This document shows positions 1-12,062 of a stretch of 64,000 bases of DNA, piece after piece; the first letter of the stretch is position 1; each line of letters begins with the position of its first letter. Source of the DNA: Akebia trifoliata (lineage: Eukaryota > Streptophyta > Magnoliopsida > Ranunculales > Lardizabalaceae); NCBI GenBank assembly GCA_017979445.1, contig CM030711.1:1922001-1986000 (forward strand), read 5' to 3'. The notes beneath the pieces are model-generated. The model made no database searches. It had not been told where the DNA came from and worked only from the letters and a program-made list of their open reading frames with translations. The position numbers were made by a program, and so were the translations under genes.

Positions 1-181
1 ACATGTTGCTTCCGTTCGATCCACCACCGAAGCTTCCGGATCCAGCCCCGCTTCCACCAGCGACTCTACGACGCCGCATCCCAGCCGTCGCAGCAGCCGA
101 GCCGCGCGGAGCCGTCCCGACTGTGCCAGGACGAGATGTTACGGACGATGAAGCTTGAGATTGAGATGATCCTCTCACCAT
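1..181 (-). CDS. SEC61B: Sec61 subunit beta, N-terminal part (cut by window edge)
   Basis: The first 60 codons of the beta subunit of the Sec61 protein-conducting channel in the ER membrane, which takes secretory and membrane proteins across or into the ER. The start ATG is at 181 reading leftwards. The recognisable part is PRGSAAATAGMRRRRVAGG, the conserved cytosolic segment of plant Sec61 beta. A Gly/Ser-rich linker follows, and the window ends at the Met that normally precedes the LQFYTDDAPG segment. The single C-terminal membrane helix lies outside the window. About 25 Ser/Thr/Gln-rich residues precede the conserved block, longer than in many homologues. The frame has no stop and GC content is well above the flanks. 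The gene is divergent from the next one, over 16 kb away. The family call is firm; the C-terminal half is unseen. Confidence 0.88.
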   Translation of the reverse strand, partial: MVRGSSQSQASSSVTSRPGTVGTAPRGSAAATAGMRRRRVAGGSGAGSGSFGGGSNGSNM

Positions 182-300
182 TTTCGGTTGTTGATTGAAG
201 AACGCAGGATCGATCTGATAAACCAACACTGTATACAGAGCAACAAACGGAGAGAGAGAAAGAGAGAGAGATGGTATTAAAAGTCCACCACGGAGACCGA
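182..300 (-). promoter_or_regulatory. 5' leader and pyrimidine patch of the Sec61 beta gene
   Basis: Read on the minus strand, the DNA before the Sec61 beta start contains a CT-rich run at about 242-272, typical of plant core promoters and leaders (Y patch). An ordinary leader follows with no further in-frame ATG. No convincing TATA box was found. The transcription start is probably in or just upstream of the CT run, but this is inferred from composition only. Confidence 0.5.
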
Positions 301-326
301 GTTATAGCGTCTCGGGCCACATGGAC

Positions 327-475
327 TGTTTAACGGATTAGGATTATTATTGAGAAATTATATCTCCACGCCAACTTTTACTTTCAACATACCAAACATA
401 GAGTGTTTAACGGATTAGGATTATTATTGAGAAATTATATCTCCACGCCAACTTTTACTTACAACACACCAATCC
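327..475. repeat. 77-bp tandem duplication upstream of Sec61 beta
   Basis: The segment beginning TGTTTAACGGATTAGG at 327 starts again at 404 and is almost identical for about 70 bases. It overlaps the left half of a small inverted-repeat element (about 349-556) with CCAACTTTTACTT on one side and AAGTAAAATTCG on the other. This resembles the element family at 38.2-38.6 kb. The duplication lies about 60-200 bp upstream of the Sec61 beta leader. Confidence 0.75.
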
Positions 476-744
476 TTTTGAAGTTAAAAAGTTCTTTACA
501 TCTAAATTGGTGGTGTGTTATAAGTAAAATTCGATTTGTTAATTACAGCTCTCTTAGTAATTATATACATTTAATTTGAAATAATTATATATTTTTATAA
601 ATTAAATTGAAGTGGATTAAAAAATGTTTAGTCATAAAATCATTTTTTAATTAGATTAAATTGTATATTATTCTATGAAAAAATATTCGATTGATTCAAC
701 AAAATTTTATTTACTAGTCTGTTATTTTCAAAATGGGTCCCATT

Positions 745-1110
745 CGCCACCCTTAGTTTTACCGCACACTTTAACAAACGCGTTTTGTCTTACATGGGTT
801 AGAAGTTTCGGAATGAGCTGATTTTTGGTGAGGATGATCTCTATGGTGAGGAGATCATCCTCACCAAAAATCAGCTCATTCCAAAACTTCTAACCCCATC
901 AAAATTGATTTATAAAAAATGGACGGTCCACGATTTTTCAACGTGTAAACATGGGGCTAAATATTTCGGAATGGGCTGATTTTTGGGGAGGATGATCTTC
1001 TAATCATAGAGATCATCCTCACCAAAAATCAGCTCATTCCAAAACTTCTAACCCATATAGGACAAAAAACGTTTGTTAAAATGTGTGGTAAAACTTAGGG
1101 TGCTGAACAT
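745..1110. mobile_element. Long foldback MITE with nested hairpins (family FB1)
   Basis: The outer arms pair: TTTACCGCACACTTTAACAA near 757 against TTTGTTAAAATGTGTGGTAA near 1072. Inside are two further palindromes built from a module that reads roughly GTTAGAAGTTTCGGAATG, then a GATTTTTGGTGAGGATGATC motif, then its complement. The same module recurs at about 15.64-15.85 kb and 31.75-32.02 kb, so this is a dispersed family. There is no coding capacity, so it would be nonautonomous. The superfamily is not determined because a clean target duplication was not found. Confidence 0.75.
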
Positions 1111-2587
1111 TTCCCTTTCAAAATATCAAACAAGTCATATTCAATCTTTAAAGAACTCAATGTGAAGGATGATTGACAGTGAATATCACTCATTCAAGAA
1201 TGATAATGAAATGATTTGGATGAATCATCTTAGTCTCGAACAATATTTAAAATTATGATGTGGTGTTGTTTATTAGATATAAAAATCATAGTGAGACCAA
1301 CACTAATGTTATTGGAATGTCTAATGATTTTCTAACTCGATTATTTTCACTCACTTTAACGTAGTAAGGGGACAAAACTGTAGATCGATTTCATGTGTAT
1401 CCCGAAAAAATTAGAAGAAATCGATCAATGATTATGTGCCCATGCCATGTCAGACCGAGTGAAAATACTCGAGTAAGAAAATCACCATTCTATTGGAATG
1501 GTTGGATAAGCATAATATTGGATATGTATATTCTTTATATTTATTCATATAAGATTTAATTTAAATATTTATTATTTAAAAAAATTCTGATTAAATATCT
1601 TCTAATCCACTGTATGTTTTAAAAAGAATAAAGATATATTTATAATTATTTATGGACATATAAAGATGGCTGCTATTGCCACACCAATTTTTACTGATGC
1701 CGTGCCAATTCTTAGGTAAATAATCAAAGAATTGTACACGGTCGGTGTGGTGTTAGTAAAAGTCGGTGTGACAATAAATGGTTGATTGTGAAACGAGATG
1801 GCTCGGATGAGTAAACTAGGTAGGGTGACACAAGACAAAATACCGAGTTTTAAAACCATTCGATTGTTCCGATATAACCGGCGCTTATGACGGAATCTGA
1901 CACAATTTCGACCTCATGAACATAATGAACTAGGGACCAAATACCCTTAACATGATGACCTCATTATTATATTATATAAACTAATTTAAACATACGCCTC
2001 TCAGGTTTTGATAAATATTTGAAAAACCCCTGTATTTTAAAATGATGGCTTCAAAAAAAAAATTACTAAATAAAATTACCAGACTACCCTCATCTTCAAT
2101 CTTTTGTCCAAATCCCTTCCCCAACTATTTTCCAAAAGTCATTTGTTTTCAACTAGGGTTGCCAATGGATTTGGTTTGGATTAGTATTGATCTTATAAGA
2201 GATTTATTGTGCTCAGACCTTTTTCAAATATATCGTTTTAAGCTAATCTGATCTTATTTTAAGAATCAGTACTTTTTAATTGATTCTAATCCAATTTAAT
2301 TTGATAAAAGGTATCTCTATATATATAAGGTTGGGATTCGTTGACTCGCGAAGAATGACTCATGGAAAAACACATAATTCCAATCATGTAAACATAAAAT
2401 CCAATGGTTGAGAGACTTGTCTTATCGAGATATGTGTAAATACATATCGTTGGATTTTGTGTTTACACGATTGAGCTCATGTGTTTTATCATAAGTCATT
2501 AGAAACTGGCCCAAATAGATATATACTACATATCTAAATAACATACAATATAAATACACATCATATTTATTTTTTTAACATTATTGG
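1111..2587. other. Intergenic AT-rich DNA with small element relics
   Basis: No gene is seen. A weak palindrome with GTGTATCCCG at 1370-1460 resembles the foldback units at 4.68 and 62.53 kb. At 1663-1780 an inverted pair (GGCTGCTATTGCCACACCAA against GTCGGTGTGACAATA) is a diverged member of the GCTATTGGCACC family. The segment at 2150-2310 is rich in GGATTTGG/GATCTTA words, typical of small plant elements, but boundaries are not visible. Confidence 0.5.
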
Positions 2588-2595
2588 GGTCAAGT

Positions 2596-2959
2596 CAAGG
2601 CGGAGCTAATAAGGAGTTGGTGGGGACAATTGCCCCCACAGAACTTTGGGACACCCCTATATTTTCAACTAATTACATGCCCCATTTGTCCTCGACTCCC
2701 TCACCTCTCTCCCCATTTGCCCCCACATCCTCACCTCCCTCCAATTCTCACCCCTTTCAATTTTTTGTTGATGACATTGCCTTTTGATTGGGCATTCTCA
2801 TATATTAATTGGAAATGACCTAAATATCCTTTTCTTCAATTTCTAACTAAAAATTTCTGATTTCTTTTTTTTTCTTAAAACCATTTATCTTCAAGTTCTT
2901 CAACTATGGAACTAACTATAATTTGCACCCACTACAAGAAAATCCTGGCTCCACCTCTA
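2596..2959. mobile_element. hAT-type nonautonomous element, family H1, single-unit copy
   Basis: The element starts CAAGGCGGAGCTAAT and ends CTGGCTCCACCTCTA, imperfect inverted ends of the hAT kind. It is flanked by GGTCAAGT (2588-2595) and CGTCAAGT (2960-2967), an 8-bp target duplication matching at 7 of 8 bases. The interior has short frames such as the one at 2584-2787, but no transposase motif. Its interior matches the longer relative at 14.8 kb. Confidence 0.72.
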
Positions 2960-2967
2960 CGTCAAGT

Positions 2968-4114
2968 CCTTTAAAATTAGGGGATGGTTGACAAAAAATT
3001 GATCTAGCATCATCAAATCGAGTCCTTATAAAATCCTCAATCCATATCCAAATTTATCAAAATCAAAATGGATCGATTTTAAGATTTGCAAGAGAATCAA
3101 GTGACAGTTTCTTACCAAAATCCAAGGTTAAAGGAGTGTTTCAAGAAATCCCGTGGTAATTTTTAAATTGTAGATAAGGGTATTTTGGTCATCCTTTACT
3201 AGTTTGTCCCAGTACACCAATCATGGAATATATCTTAAATTTATAAGACAGGGGTATCTCAAATATTTACCAAAATTCCTGGGTGCATGTTTAAATTATC
3301 CTTTTATTTAAGGCATATTAAATCTTATAAAAGTAATCGGATGGGTTGAAGGCAAGTTGTGTGTGGAATGTTGAAAACTTCATTTACATGTTTGAAATTA
3401 GGCCAACTACTTCATTTATGAGTGGTACCTACGCTTCTTACTTTATCTATTAATTATTTTTCAATAAATTTAGAGAGTTACTATTACCATACCAATTCTT
3501 ATGTAAATCACCAAAGAATTACACACAATTGGTGTGGCATTACTAACCCTCTTAATATAAGTTGAGATATTGCCATATATATTTTTTGATTATCAAACAC
3601 AAATTAAGGGCTTGTATCAAGCTGCCAAAATTGATGCGTAATTTTATAAAACTTTAGTCTATTATTTCTTTAATATAGTTGTCGATCTTATTGGCTTGGA
3701 TCAAGGATTTGGGTTCAAATAAGGACCCGATTCAATAAGAATATGATTGGTAATTTATTGGATCAACTTTCGATCGAATATCTCCATGTCAATAGGGATC
3801 CAATGAGATACTTCATTCAAAATATATAAATGATGTATCTTTATATTTTACATTTTAAATGGATATATAATGTACATTATATTTTATATGTAATTTTAGT
3901 AAATCAAATAGAGTGATTGGATTAGGGCTGATCCGAAAATATTAAATTTTTGGATCAGGTTGAATCTGGAACAATGCACAACATATTATAACGGGTCCAA
4001 AATCGGATCTGAACCAGATCCTTTGACAGCCCTAATAATCAAGATATTTTATCATTTTTATGTGTTGGCAATATAAAGGATGCTTGAAAGCATCATCGTC
4101 GTGAGTTCGTGACC

Positions 4115-4118
<4 letters not shown>
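2968..4118. other. Intergenic AT-rich DNA with element relics
   Basis: No gene is seen. A diverged inverted-repeat relic lies at 3474-3560 (GAGAGTTACTATTACCATACC against GGTGTGGCATTACTAACC), related to the elements at 1.66 and 42.63 kb. The segment 3690-4035 is rich in GGATC words and ends TTTGACAGCCCTAATA. That resembles the terminus of a common plant hAT-like MITE, but its other end is unclear. Confidence 0.45.

Positions 4119-4190
<72 letters not shown>
4119..4190. repeat. (AT)n microsatellite, 36 units
   Basis: An uninterrupted AT dinucleotide run. The poly-Tyr/Ile frames across it are artefacts. Confidence 0.97.
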
Positions 4191-4193
<3 letters not shown>

Positions 4194-4682
4194 TTTATAA
4201 ATTTTAGGTTCGTATCGAGAGAAAAAAAAAAAAGAGGACTCGGATTCAATTAGTATTAATTGACAAGCCCAGTAGAAAGTTCCACCCAACCTTTGAACCA
4301 TGTTATGTTGGTCCTTGAGTCTAACTTGATATTGCTGCCATTCTTTCATAATATTAAGAGTGATTACATACTAAGAAAATTTAGAAATAAAACAAAAAAG
4401 TTTGATAATATGGTTAGTGATGAACAAGTTTTAAAATTTTGATTTAGAAGAATATTTCCTCAATGAAAATATTGAAACGGAACATATATAAACATTTCGT
4501 CAATGTTTCAGGTTATAAAATAATTTGCACAACTATTATTGATAAAAATATCACGCTTTCATGTTCACAGACGTATATAAATCTGACCTACGGGGAAGGG
4601 GGGGTGGTAAAAAAATCTCTTAAAATCCTACCTTATTCTTAATGTATGAATGTTGAGAATATTAGGATTAAAGATAAGAATA

Positions 4683-4845
4683 ATGATTTTTTGATGACCC
4701 CTCTTATATGCACATCACAAAATTATAGAACATTTACTTTGGGATACATAAAATCATAAATATTTTCTTGTGTATCCCGCAACAAATGATCTAGGATTAT
4801 GTGATGGGGGCATATGTCAGAGGGTGGGCGTCAAATTATCACGAT
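4683..4845. mobile_element. Foldback element, family FB2
   Basis: The left arm (GATGACCCCTCTTATATGCA, then CATCACAAAATTATAG) pairs with the right arm (CTAGGATTATGTGATGGGGG, then CATATGTCAGAGGGTGGGCGTCA). A GTGTATCCCG motif sits near the centre. The same arms and centre recur at 62.53-62.69 kb, which supports a mobile family rather than a chance hairpin. It is non-coding. Confidence 0.68.
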
Positions 4846-5446
4846 TGTAAAGATGGTCAAAATATTACCAATAATATTGGATATGACAGTTTTTTTGGGG
4901 AGAAAAATCAAAGATTTTTCAATAGATAATTAAGACATTTTTATCATTTTTATTAGTATCTCAGAGAATATTAAGGTTAAGGGGGATATTGATATCAGTT
5001 TGAAACAAAGAGGTGTACTTAAATACTCACTAAAAAAAATTGAGGGAAACCATTATATGATTCTCTAGAAATAATTATTATTTTTAACTAGTCCTCTCTT
5101 TATTAATTTATTTTATTTTAATTAGATTTTAGTCTACATGGACATCTCTCGGATTGGAATCATTCAACAACACTACATATTGGCCGATACATTTCAAAAT
5201 GGTGTGATATTTTAAGCCAGGGTGGTGAAACCAAAGCAAGCCAATGAATGAAAAGTCAAAAAAAAAAAAAAAAAAAATGTTTAGACTCAAATGGACTAAG
5301 ATTGGGTCAAGGCATGAATGATAGATTTTAGAGTCCGGTGGCATATTCAATCGACTCTTTGACGCGATAAGTTTAGGAATAGTAAATCTATACGTCTCAG
5401 GATACATGATTGCACTTCCTTATTTAGAAAAAATGTTTTTCAAGAG
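4846..5446. other. Intergenic DNA, nothing recognised
   Basis: AT-rich sequence with a poly(A) run of about 19 at 5259-5277. The 92-codon minus frame at 5129-5407 runs through that homopolymer and shows no family resemblance. Confidence 0.5.
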
Positions 5447-5735
5447 AATCATGTCTCCCGAGACTTACAGATCTACGATTCTCAAAATTGTCCACGTCAA
5501 GAAGTCGATTGAGTATGCCACCTGGCAATCATATTATCGAGATTCTTCTTGGATATATAATATTTACAAGGGTTAATGTAATAAATTGGTCGGGATACAC
5601 TTTTTTATGAGGAAGTCCAATCATGTTTTCGGAGGCGTTCAGATCTACAGTACCGAATTTGTCTCGTCATGGAGTCATTTGAGTATGCCACCTGGCGAGT
5701 CATTATCACGACTCATCCAAGAAGCTGTCCGTCCT
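5447..5735. repeat. Two diverged tandem copies, period about 170-180 bp
   Basis: Both copies contain CAGATCTAC (5468 and 5640) and the identical 16-mer GAGTATGCCACCTGGC (5511 and 5691), followed by related GAT/TCTTGG sequence. Divergence between them is moderate, so the duplication is old or the unit belongs to an unrecognised element. Confidence 0.6.
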
Positions 5736-6596
5736 ATTGAAAGAATTGTCAAATGGGCGAAGTTGGACAGGGCCACATATGATAGTTTTTTAATAGGCCC
5801 AAAACTTAAAACAGATCTGGCCCATTTACTACCTGGATTAGCCCTTAGTATTATAAACCCAATCTGACCCACCGTTAATCTATTCCGATTGCATTCGGGC
5901 CAATTTGCAAGTTTGATCGAACCCATCTAGAGAGAGAAAGATGAGTTGGGTCTCTTGACAAGCATGAACCATAAATTCAAGCCCGGCACTAACTAAATGG
6001 GCCTAAAGAATCCAAACTATTTCGAGCCTGGCCCAACTATCCAGGTAACCACCTGAATATATCATTGATCAAACAATCCCAACCGTCCATTGCAACTGTC
6101 ACTACCGCAGCAAAATCATGTGGGACTTATAATCTCTTTGAGGGGTGTTTGGATAGAACGTTAAGTCTAGCCTGCGAGATCTTACTACAGGCCGTTTAAC
6201 TTACCTGGGGAGAGCAACACTAGCCCGGTGAGAACCCAAGTCAGACCTGTTAAGGTCCTGGTTCGGCATATTTGTGGATCTGTTACATATATAGATTGGG
6301 CTAGGCCTAACATAGGCCCAATTGACTTATACCCATAGCTTAAAAAAACAAGTATCTGGCAAAAGGACCTTGTGTGATTTGAACTGATTTTTTATTTTAA
6401 CAAATAAATGAATAATGTTGCACTGGGAATAAGGCATGTGTTGGGCTCAAAGTGGATCTCAAAGCCCAATTGATAAATTTGAGGTCCAACTCAAAATCTA
6501 TTGGCAATGAGTGGAGAGGCCCATGAGCTTCTAAGAGAGAGAGACACAACAATGAGTGTATGTGGGAATAAATTTAACACCCCCTTACACCTGTGG
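5736..6596. other. Intergenic DNA, nothing recognised
   Basis: The segment contains GGGCC/GGCCC-rich words (GCCCGGC, GGGCCTAA), as in termini of small plant elements, but no clear boundaries. No protein-coding frame with family resemblance was seen. Confidence 0.4.
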
Positions 6597-6950
6597 GCTG
6601 GACTGAGCCAAAGCACAAGGAGATATGAATTGGGTGACGTGGAGGAGAGAAAGGCTTGAAGTATGTTAAGATATGAATTGAATGACGTGGAGGAGAGGAG
6701 AGAAAGGCTTGAAGTATGTTAAGATATGAATTGAATGACGTGGAGGAGAGAAAGGCTTGAAGCACATCGAGATATGAACTAGGTGACATAGAGGAGAGAA
6801 AGGCTCGAAGCATGTTAAGATATGAATTGAGTGATGTGGAGGAGAGAAAAGCTTGATGCACGTCGAGAAAGGCTTGATGTATGTTGAGATATGAATTGAG
6901 TGATGTGGAGAAGAGAAAAGTTTGAAGCACGTCAAGATAAGTCTGGGGGG
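6597..6950. repeat. Minisatellite with a unit of about 50 bp, 6-7 copies
   Basis: GATATGAATTGAGTGACGTG-like units recur at about 6622, 6670, 6723, 6770, 6819 and 6885, each followed by GAGGAGAGAAAGGCTTGAAG. Spacing is 47-53 bp, with one copy about 66. The frames over it (such as 6574-6966 minus) are repetitive translations of the array, not genes. Confidence 0.9.
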
Positions 6951-9900
6951 TCCAACTCAAAATCAATTGGCAATGAATGGAGAGGCTTAGAAACTTATTA
7001 GGAGAGAACCTCTAAATTGGATGTTTAAACTAATTGACCTAAATATTAACGAACATAAATATTTTATTAGAAAGAATATAATGATCTCAAGTATTTTGTT
7101 TTTAAAAAAAATGGGGAGAAGAAAAATCTTCTGAAAATGTGGGTATGAAAAATCTCAAAAAAATCGTAGATTCTCGACCATGAAAGAAACCCCACAAACA
7201 CAATAGATCCAACCCTCGACGTAATTGGTTGACCAAAAGTATCATGGAAACTTTCATGGGAAAAGAAGCATTTCATAGAAAGATTTCGCACGCGATTGTG
7301 ATGTATAAACGTTTTATTTTTGGACTAAATATCAAAACAAAAAGCATATAATAAATTTACATTTTCAGGAAAAATGATCGACATTTCCACCTAAACAACC
7401 TAGCAATTTTTTACGCCCAAATATTAGCTCACACGTATGGTTCTATTCTTATAAAAAAGACTGCTACGTGCGAAGGCACGTGCTACTGTGAAAGGAAACT
7501 TTTGACCATTCAAATTGGGCACATGCACATCGCTTTCGTGGTTCTCCAATTGTCGTTGGATATCGTCATTTAACGTTTTTATTGGATTTCTTTATAGTAC
7601 AACGGCGTTGGACACGCGGAGTCTAGCGCTCAACACTCATTTCCTATAGATCAGTGGCTGAAGTTCTAGGAAATACTCCTCTGTCTTAAATGTTCATTCG
7701 ACACTGTAATTTTCCGTGGAAGCATGGAAAGTACCGCTAAAGCTGCCCGTGAAAGTCGTGCCACGTCAGCCCTAATTTATGCGGTCGTTTGATTGAAAAA
7801 GATGTTTTGGAGTGAGAGTATCGGGTGCCGTTTTGGACATCGTACGTGTCTCCCGCACGTGTTAAAGATAACGTGGAGCCACTGTCTGGGTAGACTCTAC
7901 TAGGGTCGAAGAATATTGAAACGAAAGAGGTGTTTGAATTTACGTAAAAGCCCTTATTTTATAATAAATTTACCCCTTGCAAGGAAAAAATCTTCAAATG
8001 ACCAAAAGAGGACCTTTTATTTGGTGTAATACCGAAAATACCATTGATTGCTACCCAACGCAGCAAACAATTTTGTATAAAATGATGCAACACTCAAAAA
8101 GGGTAGATCAGAACCGTTGAGAAGTGAACTTTTCAATAATCACATCAACTTTGATATTTTCAGACCTACAAAACCGTAGATGCTTTTCATCGAGATACAA
8201 ATGAAAGGCATCTATGGTTATGTGTACACCATCGTATCAGTGATGTGAGAATCAATCTACATTCCAATGTTACTCCCGCACGGCTCTTTATTTTAACATA
8301 CCATACATCATCATAAAATATATATATTTTAAAACACCAACTTTTAATTATTATGCACCCAAAGAACTCTCTCTCTCTTGTTAGAGGTTGGTGGTCTAAA
8401 ACACGATATCTATACTTAATATGTTTTCGTTTCTATCATAATATGTCAACTTTTAATTAATATATACCGAAGGATTACTTTCAAATAAATATTTGTTAAA
8501 TTGTCAATCACAAATAATGGGAAACACGATAAATAGAATAGAAAATATATGACCTCAACTTGGATCTAGCCTTCTTTGTGTATGAGAAATGGAATGGGAT
8601 GGAACACTGGATCAAAAACCTTAGGGCGTCTCCCTTTCTGTCATGATCTCTCCCCCACTCTTCTAAATTGAAGAAGAAAAAAGATGTGGAAGACGGGCAT
8701 GACTGTGGAACAAGTAATGATTGCTTCTATGTAATACTATTGTTAGTATGTGTTATTATATAAAAAAATTGGTGTGTCACTATAAATTTTCTTTCATACA
8801 AACATAGGGGAAAAAAATTCTCTCTCTGTCTCTCTCCGTATTTAAATAATAATTTTATTTCACTTATAAAGAGAAGGCAATTAGAATAGCCTACATTGGG
8901 ACTTGGGAGGTACCTCAAGAAAATAAACTATCTGATTTTGAGGGATAGACTGGGTGGATGATAGTGGTTAATATTGAGGGATGGGGTAGTAGTCAACTGG
9001 TAGGAGGTGATTGGAAGGGAGAGGGTGATCCTTCAAATGCACATTTGTGAGCAATTTTATCATTTTATATAAAATAAATGCATGTTGTCCACTTGAAAGA
9101 AGGATTTTGTAAACAACAATGCTACAACAATGGGAAGAGGTTTTGGATGTTAAAGTGAGGCTTTTGGGGTGGTGTAGAGGCATAACCCCTCCACTTTTCG
9201 AGAATATTTTAAATATAACGAATGTTTTCAAGTTGCCCTTTGAAATCTATATACAATTATAGAAAATGACTTAAATGCCTTCATCTTTGACATTTAGTTA
9301 AGGACCCAATTTTTCTTCTCGAAACCTAAAATCTTCAACTCCTTCGGTAAAAAAAAATTACCATCATCTTCAACATTAAGATTTTATCTACTTCAACCTT
9401 CAAACCTCAACTCAAGATAGGATTTTTGGGGAAGTGTAAAATAATTTAATTTCAAGTAGAAAAATCTAGGTTTTCTACCAAGGGTTAAGGGAGGCCAAAA
9501 ATCAAAAAATCATAACGAACAAACCTAGGCTTAATCTCAATCTTTGCCATTTTGACATTTTGTACATGGTTTGTGATTATAAACTCATAATTAAAGATCA
9601 TCCTAAAAGTTAGATTAGTATGCTAGTATCATTTTTTTCTTGGCCTATTGGCTTGATATTGTTGGATTATTTATTATATAAACTTGGTTGCAACTTGCCT
9701 TGAATTCAAATATTTGAATTGTGACTTGTCACCATTTGGGAAGTCTAGGTCTTTTACTCTAACATTTAGTAGATAATTTTTTTTTTTTTCTATCTAAAGA
9801 CATTAGAAGACCCTACTTCAAAGCTTGAGCTACTTTGTATTTTTCTATATTATATTTTGAACAAATACATACAAAATATATTTAATACATTCAACATTGA

Positions 9901-12060
9901 TATATGATTGTTACTCATAACAATTGCTACAACTTAAATATTACAGATTCAAAACTCCAAGTGTGGGCGTGTAGCGAAATAATAAAAATATTTAGGAGTC
10001 TGAGGTTGATCCACATGGATTAAAGTGTAACTAAAACTATGGATTATGGAATCTGAAAGGAAATAAAAATAATAAATTTATAAATCGAAAATTTCAATAT
10101 TGGAAACTAAATTTAACCAGGTTAAAAAAATAAACTGAAATTAAATTTGGGAAAAACAATTAAAGATTCAAAATTCACCATAAATCATAAAATATATTTT
10201 TTTATTGATTTTTACCACTCGGTTAAATTAGAATAAATATTAGATTTAATCGAAAAATCTAAAATTGAAATTATAATTTTTTAACCAATTTTTACGCTTA
10301 AATTTACTATGAGAAATTCTAAGCATCTAATGTAATAGAATACACATCGGATCAATGAATTTTGTAAGTAAATTATTTAGATAAAAAAATCCAATAGAAT
10401 AATAAAATAATAAATTCAATAATATTAAAATATTAATTTATCAATAAAAAATTAAATACAATATGTGGCTTCCCTTCTTACCTTAACAAAGCTTTTTGTC
10501 GATCATCTTAAAATATAATATATATATTTTATTAACTAAAATAAATAAGAATTTTTTTTTTTTTTAAGTTAAGAAGATGTGAGTATAACCCAATTTTTTT
10601 CTCACTTTGAGTTATTCTTCGGTTCTTCACCTTTCATTATTGATTATTGATTTCTTTGATAGATCTGGAAAAAATTGAAGAGTTTTGAAAGAAATTAATG
10701 AAAAATATTTTTGCATTATGATCGCAAAAGATAAATATTTACCAAGAAATTTTGAAGATAATGATTGGAGATTATAATGATTTTTTGATGTGAATAGATT
10801 AAATAGGAAAAATAAATAAAAATATAGAGAATAGGAGATTGGGTGAGAATATGGTACGCATGGGATATGAGAGAAAGTTAAATATGAACGAATAGAGAAC
10901 TTGTAGAAAGACAAAATGAGAGAAAATAGAGGAGAGAAATTGGATGGGTTTTGAGTTGATACATAGCATATTAGGGAGAAATCTTTTATATATTTTTTTC
11001 TTCTTTCTTTGGCTCTTGTCCTTCTCGACAATTATTCTTTCACCCCTTTGACCATTATTTCATCCAAAAATCCATCTTTAACTTATTATCTTCACTTAAA
11101 ACCTTTTAAACCTATAACCCTAAAATTAGTCAATTAATCATTTAATAATAAAATTATAACCATAAACTAAGGGAACCGCTCGTCATTATATACAATTATC
11201 AACAAGCTTGACCTTTCATAGGTATCTTGAGATTTTAGGAAGACAAATATAACTTAAAAATCATGAATTGTGGTGTTACGTCACAATGTTACACATTGTG
11301 ACGTCTTCCATTGCTTGATTTATTTTCTTTCCTAGTAAGATTAATATTTGGTTTATAAAGTGAAAAATATAATACTTTATCCCTACACAATAAATAAGCA
11401 TGTGAGAATATAAATGATACTGATATTTGATCGTGAAAAAATGGGTCACCCTCAATACCTAGCAACCACAATCACTTGTGAGCCCATAAATGCCTAGCTA
11501 TGACGAAATGTCATGAACAACGATCATACAAATCATTTGTTTTACAATTGCAGAATTATTGTTACCCGAATTTGTTTTTTGAGAATATTGCATTTACCAA
11601 GATGATGAATATAACTCATTTTCATGAAATGGCACACAGTATGCTTTTCACTAGTTGAGTTTATATAAAGATTTGACAACTATTGGCTCTGGGTTCAATG
11701 GTGGTTATGTCGGACCAACTTTTTATCAACACAATTCACATGACCTTTCAACATTTTTTTTAATACCTAAGGTGCCCCCATAAATTGTCAATTTGTCATG
11801 TTTAATTATATTACTTACTACATGCCATTTTATTAATAAAATATTAGCGTATTATGATAATTATTGGAAATGTAATTTTAATAATATTATTGGGGAATCT
11901 TTGGTGTTGATTGACAACACATATTCCTTCTGCTTGTCATGCCAAATCTATGTAATAAACTACAACGGTGAGTCATAATCAAGCTACAGTTGTGGGGTAT
12001 AAGTGTCATATTCCAACTACAATGGAGTAGAGTATACATTACCCACTTTATTGCCTTTCC
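6951..12060. other. 5-kb intergenic region without a recognised gene
   Basis: AT-rich DNA with no frame resembling a known family. A hairpin at 8173-8219 (CCGTAGATGCTTTTCAT against ATGAAAGGCATCTATGG) resembles the centre of foldback family FB3. Around 8280-8400 lie arms like those of the GCTATTGGCACC elements (ACCAACTTTTAATTATTATG). The 134-codon minus frame at 10627-11031 is a low-complexity Phe/Ser/Tyr/Leu-rich translation of AT-rich DNA. Confidence 0.5.
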
Positions 12061-12062
12061 TC

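Noticed and set aside
4058..4349. Poly-Tyr/Ile frames
   Set aside because: They are translations of the (AT)36 microsatellite.
6574..6966. 130-codon minus frame with internal repeats
   Set aside because: It is the 50-bp minisatellite read in one frame. The period is not constant in codons, and there is no start context or domain.
9000..9231. 87-codon minus frame near 9 kb
   Set aside because: No recognisable domain or supporting signals; consistent with chance.
10627..11031. 134-codon minus frame
   Set aside because: Phe/Tyr/Ser/Leu-rich translation of very AT-rich DNA, without a domain, promoter-like leader or splice support.
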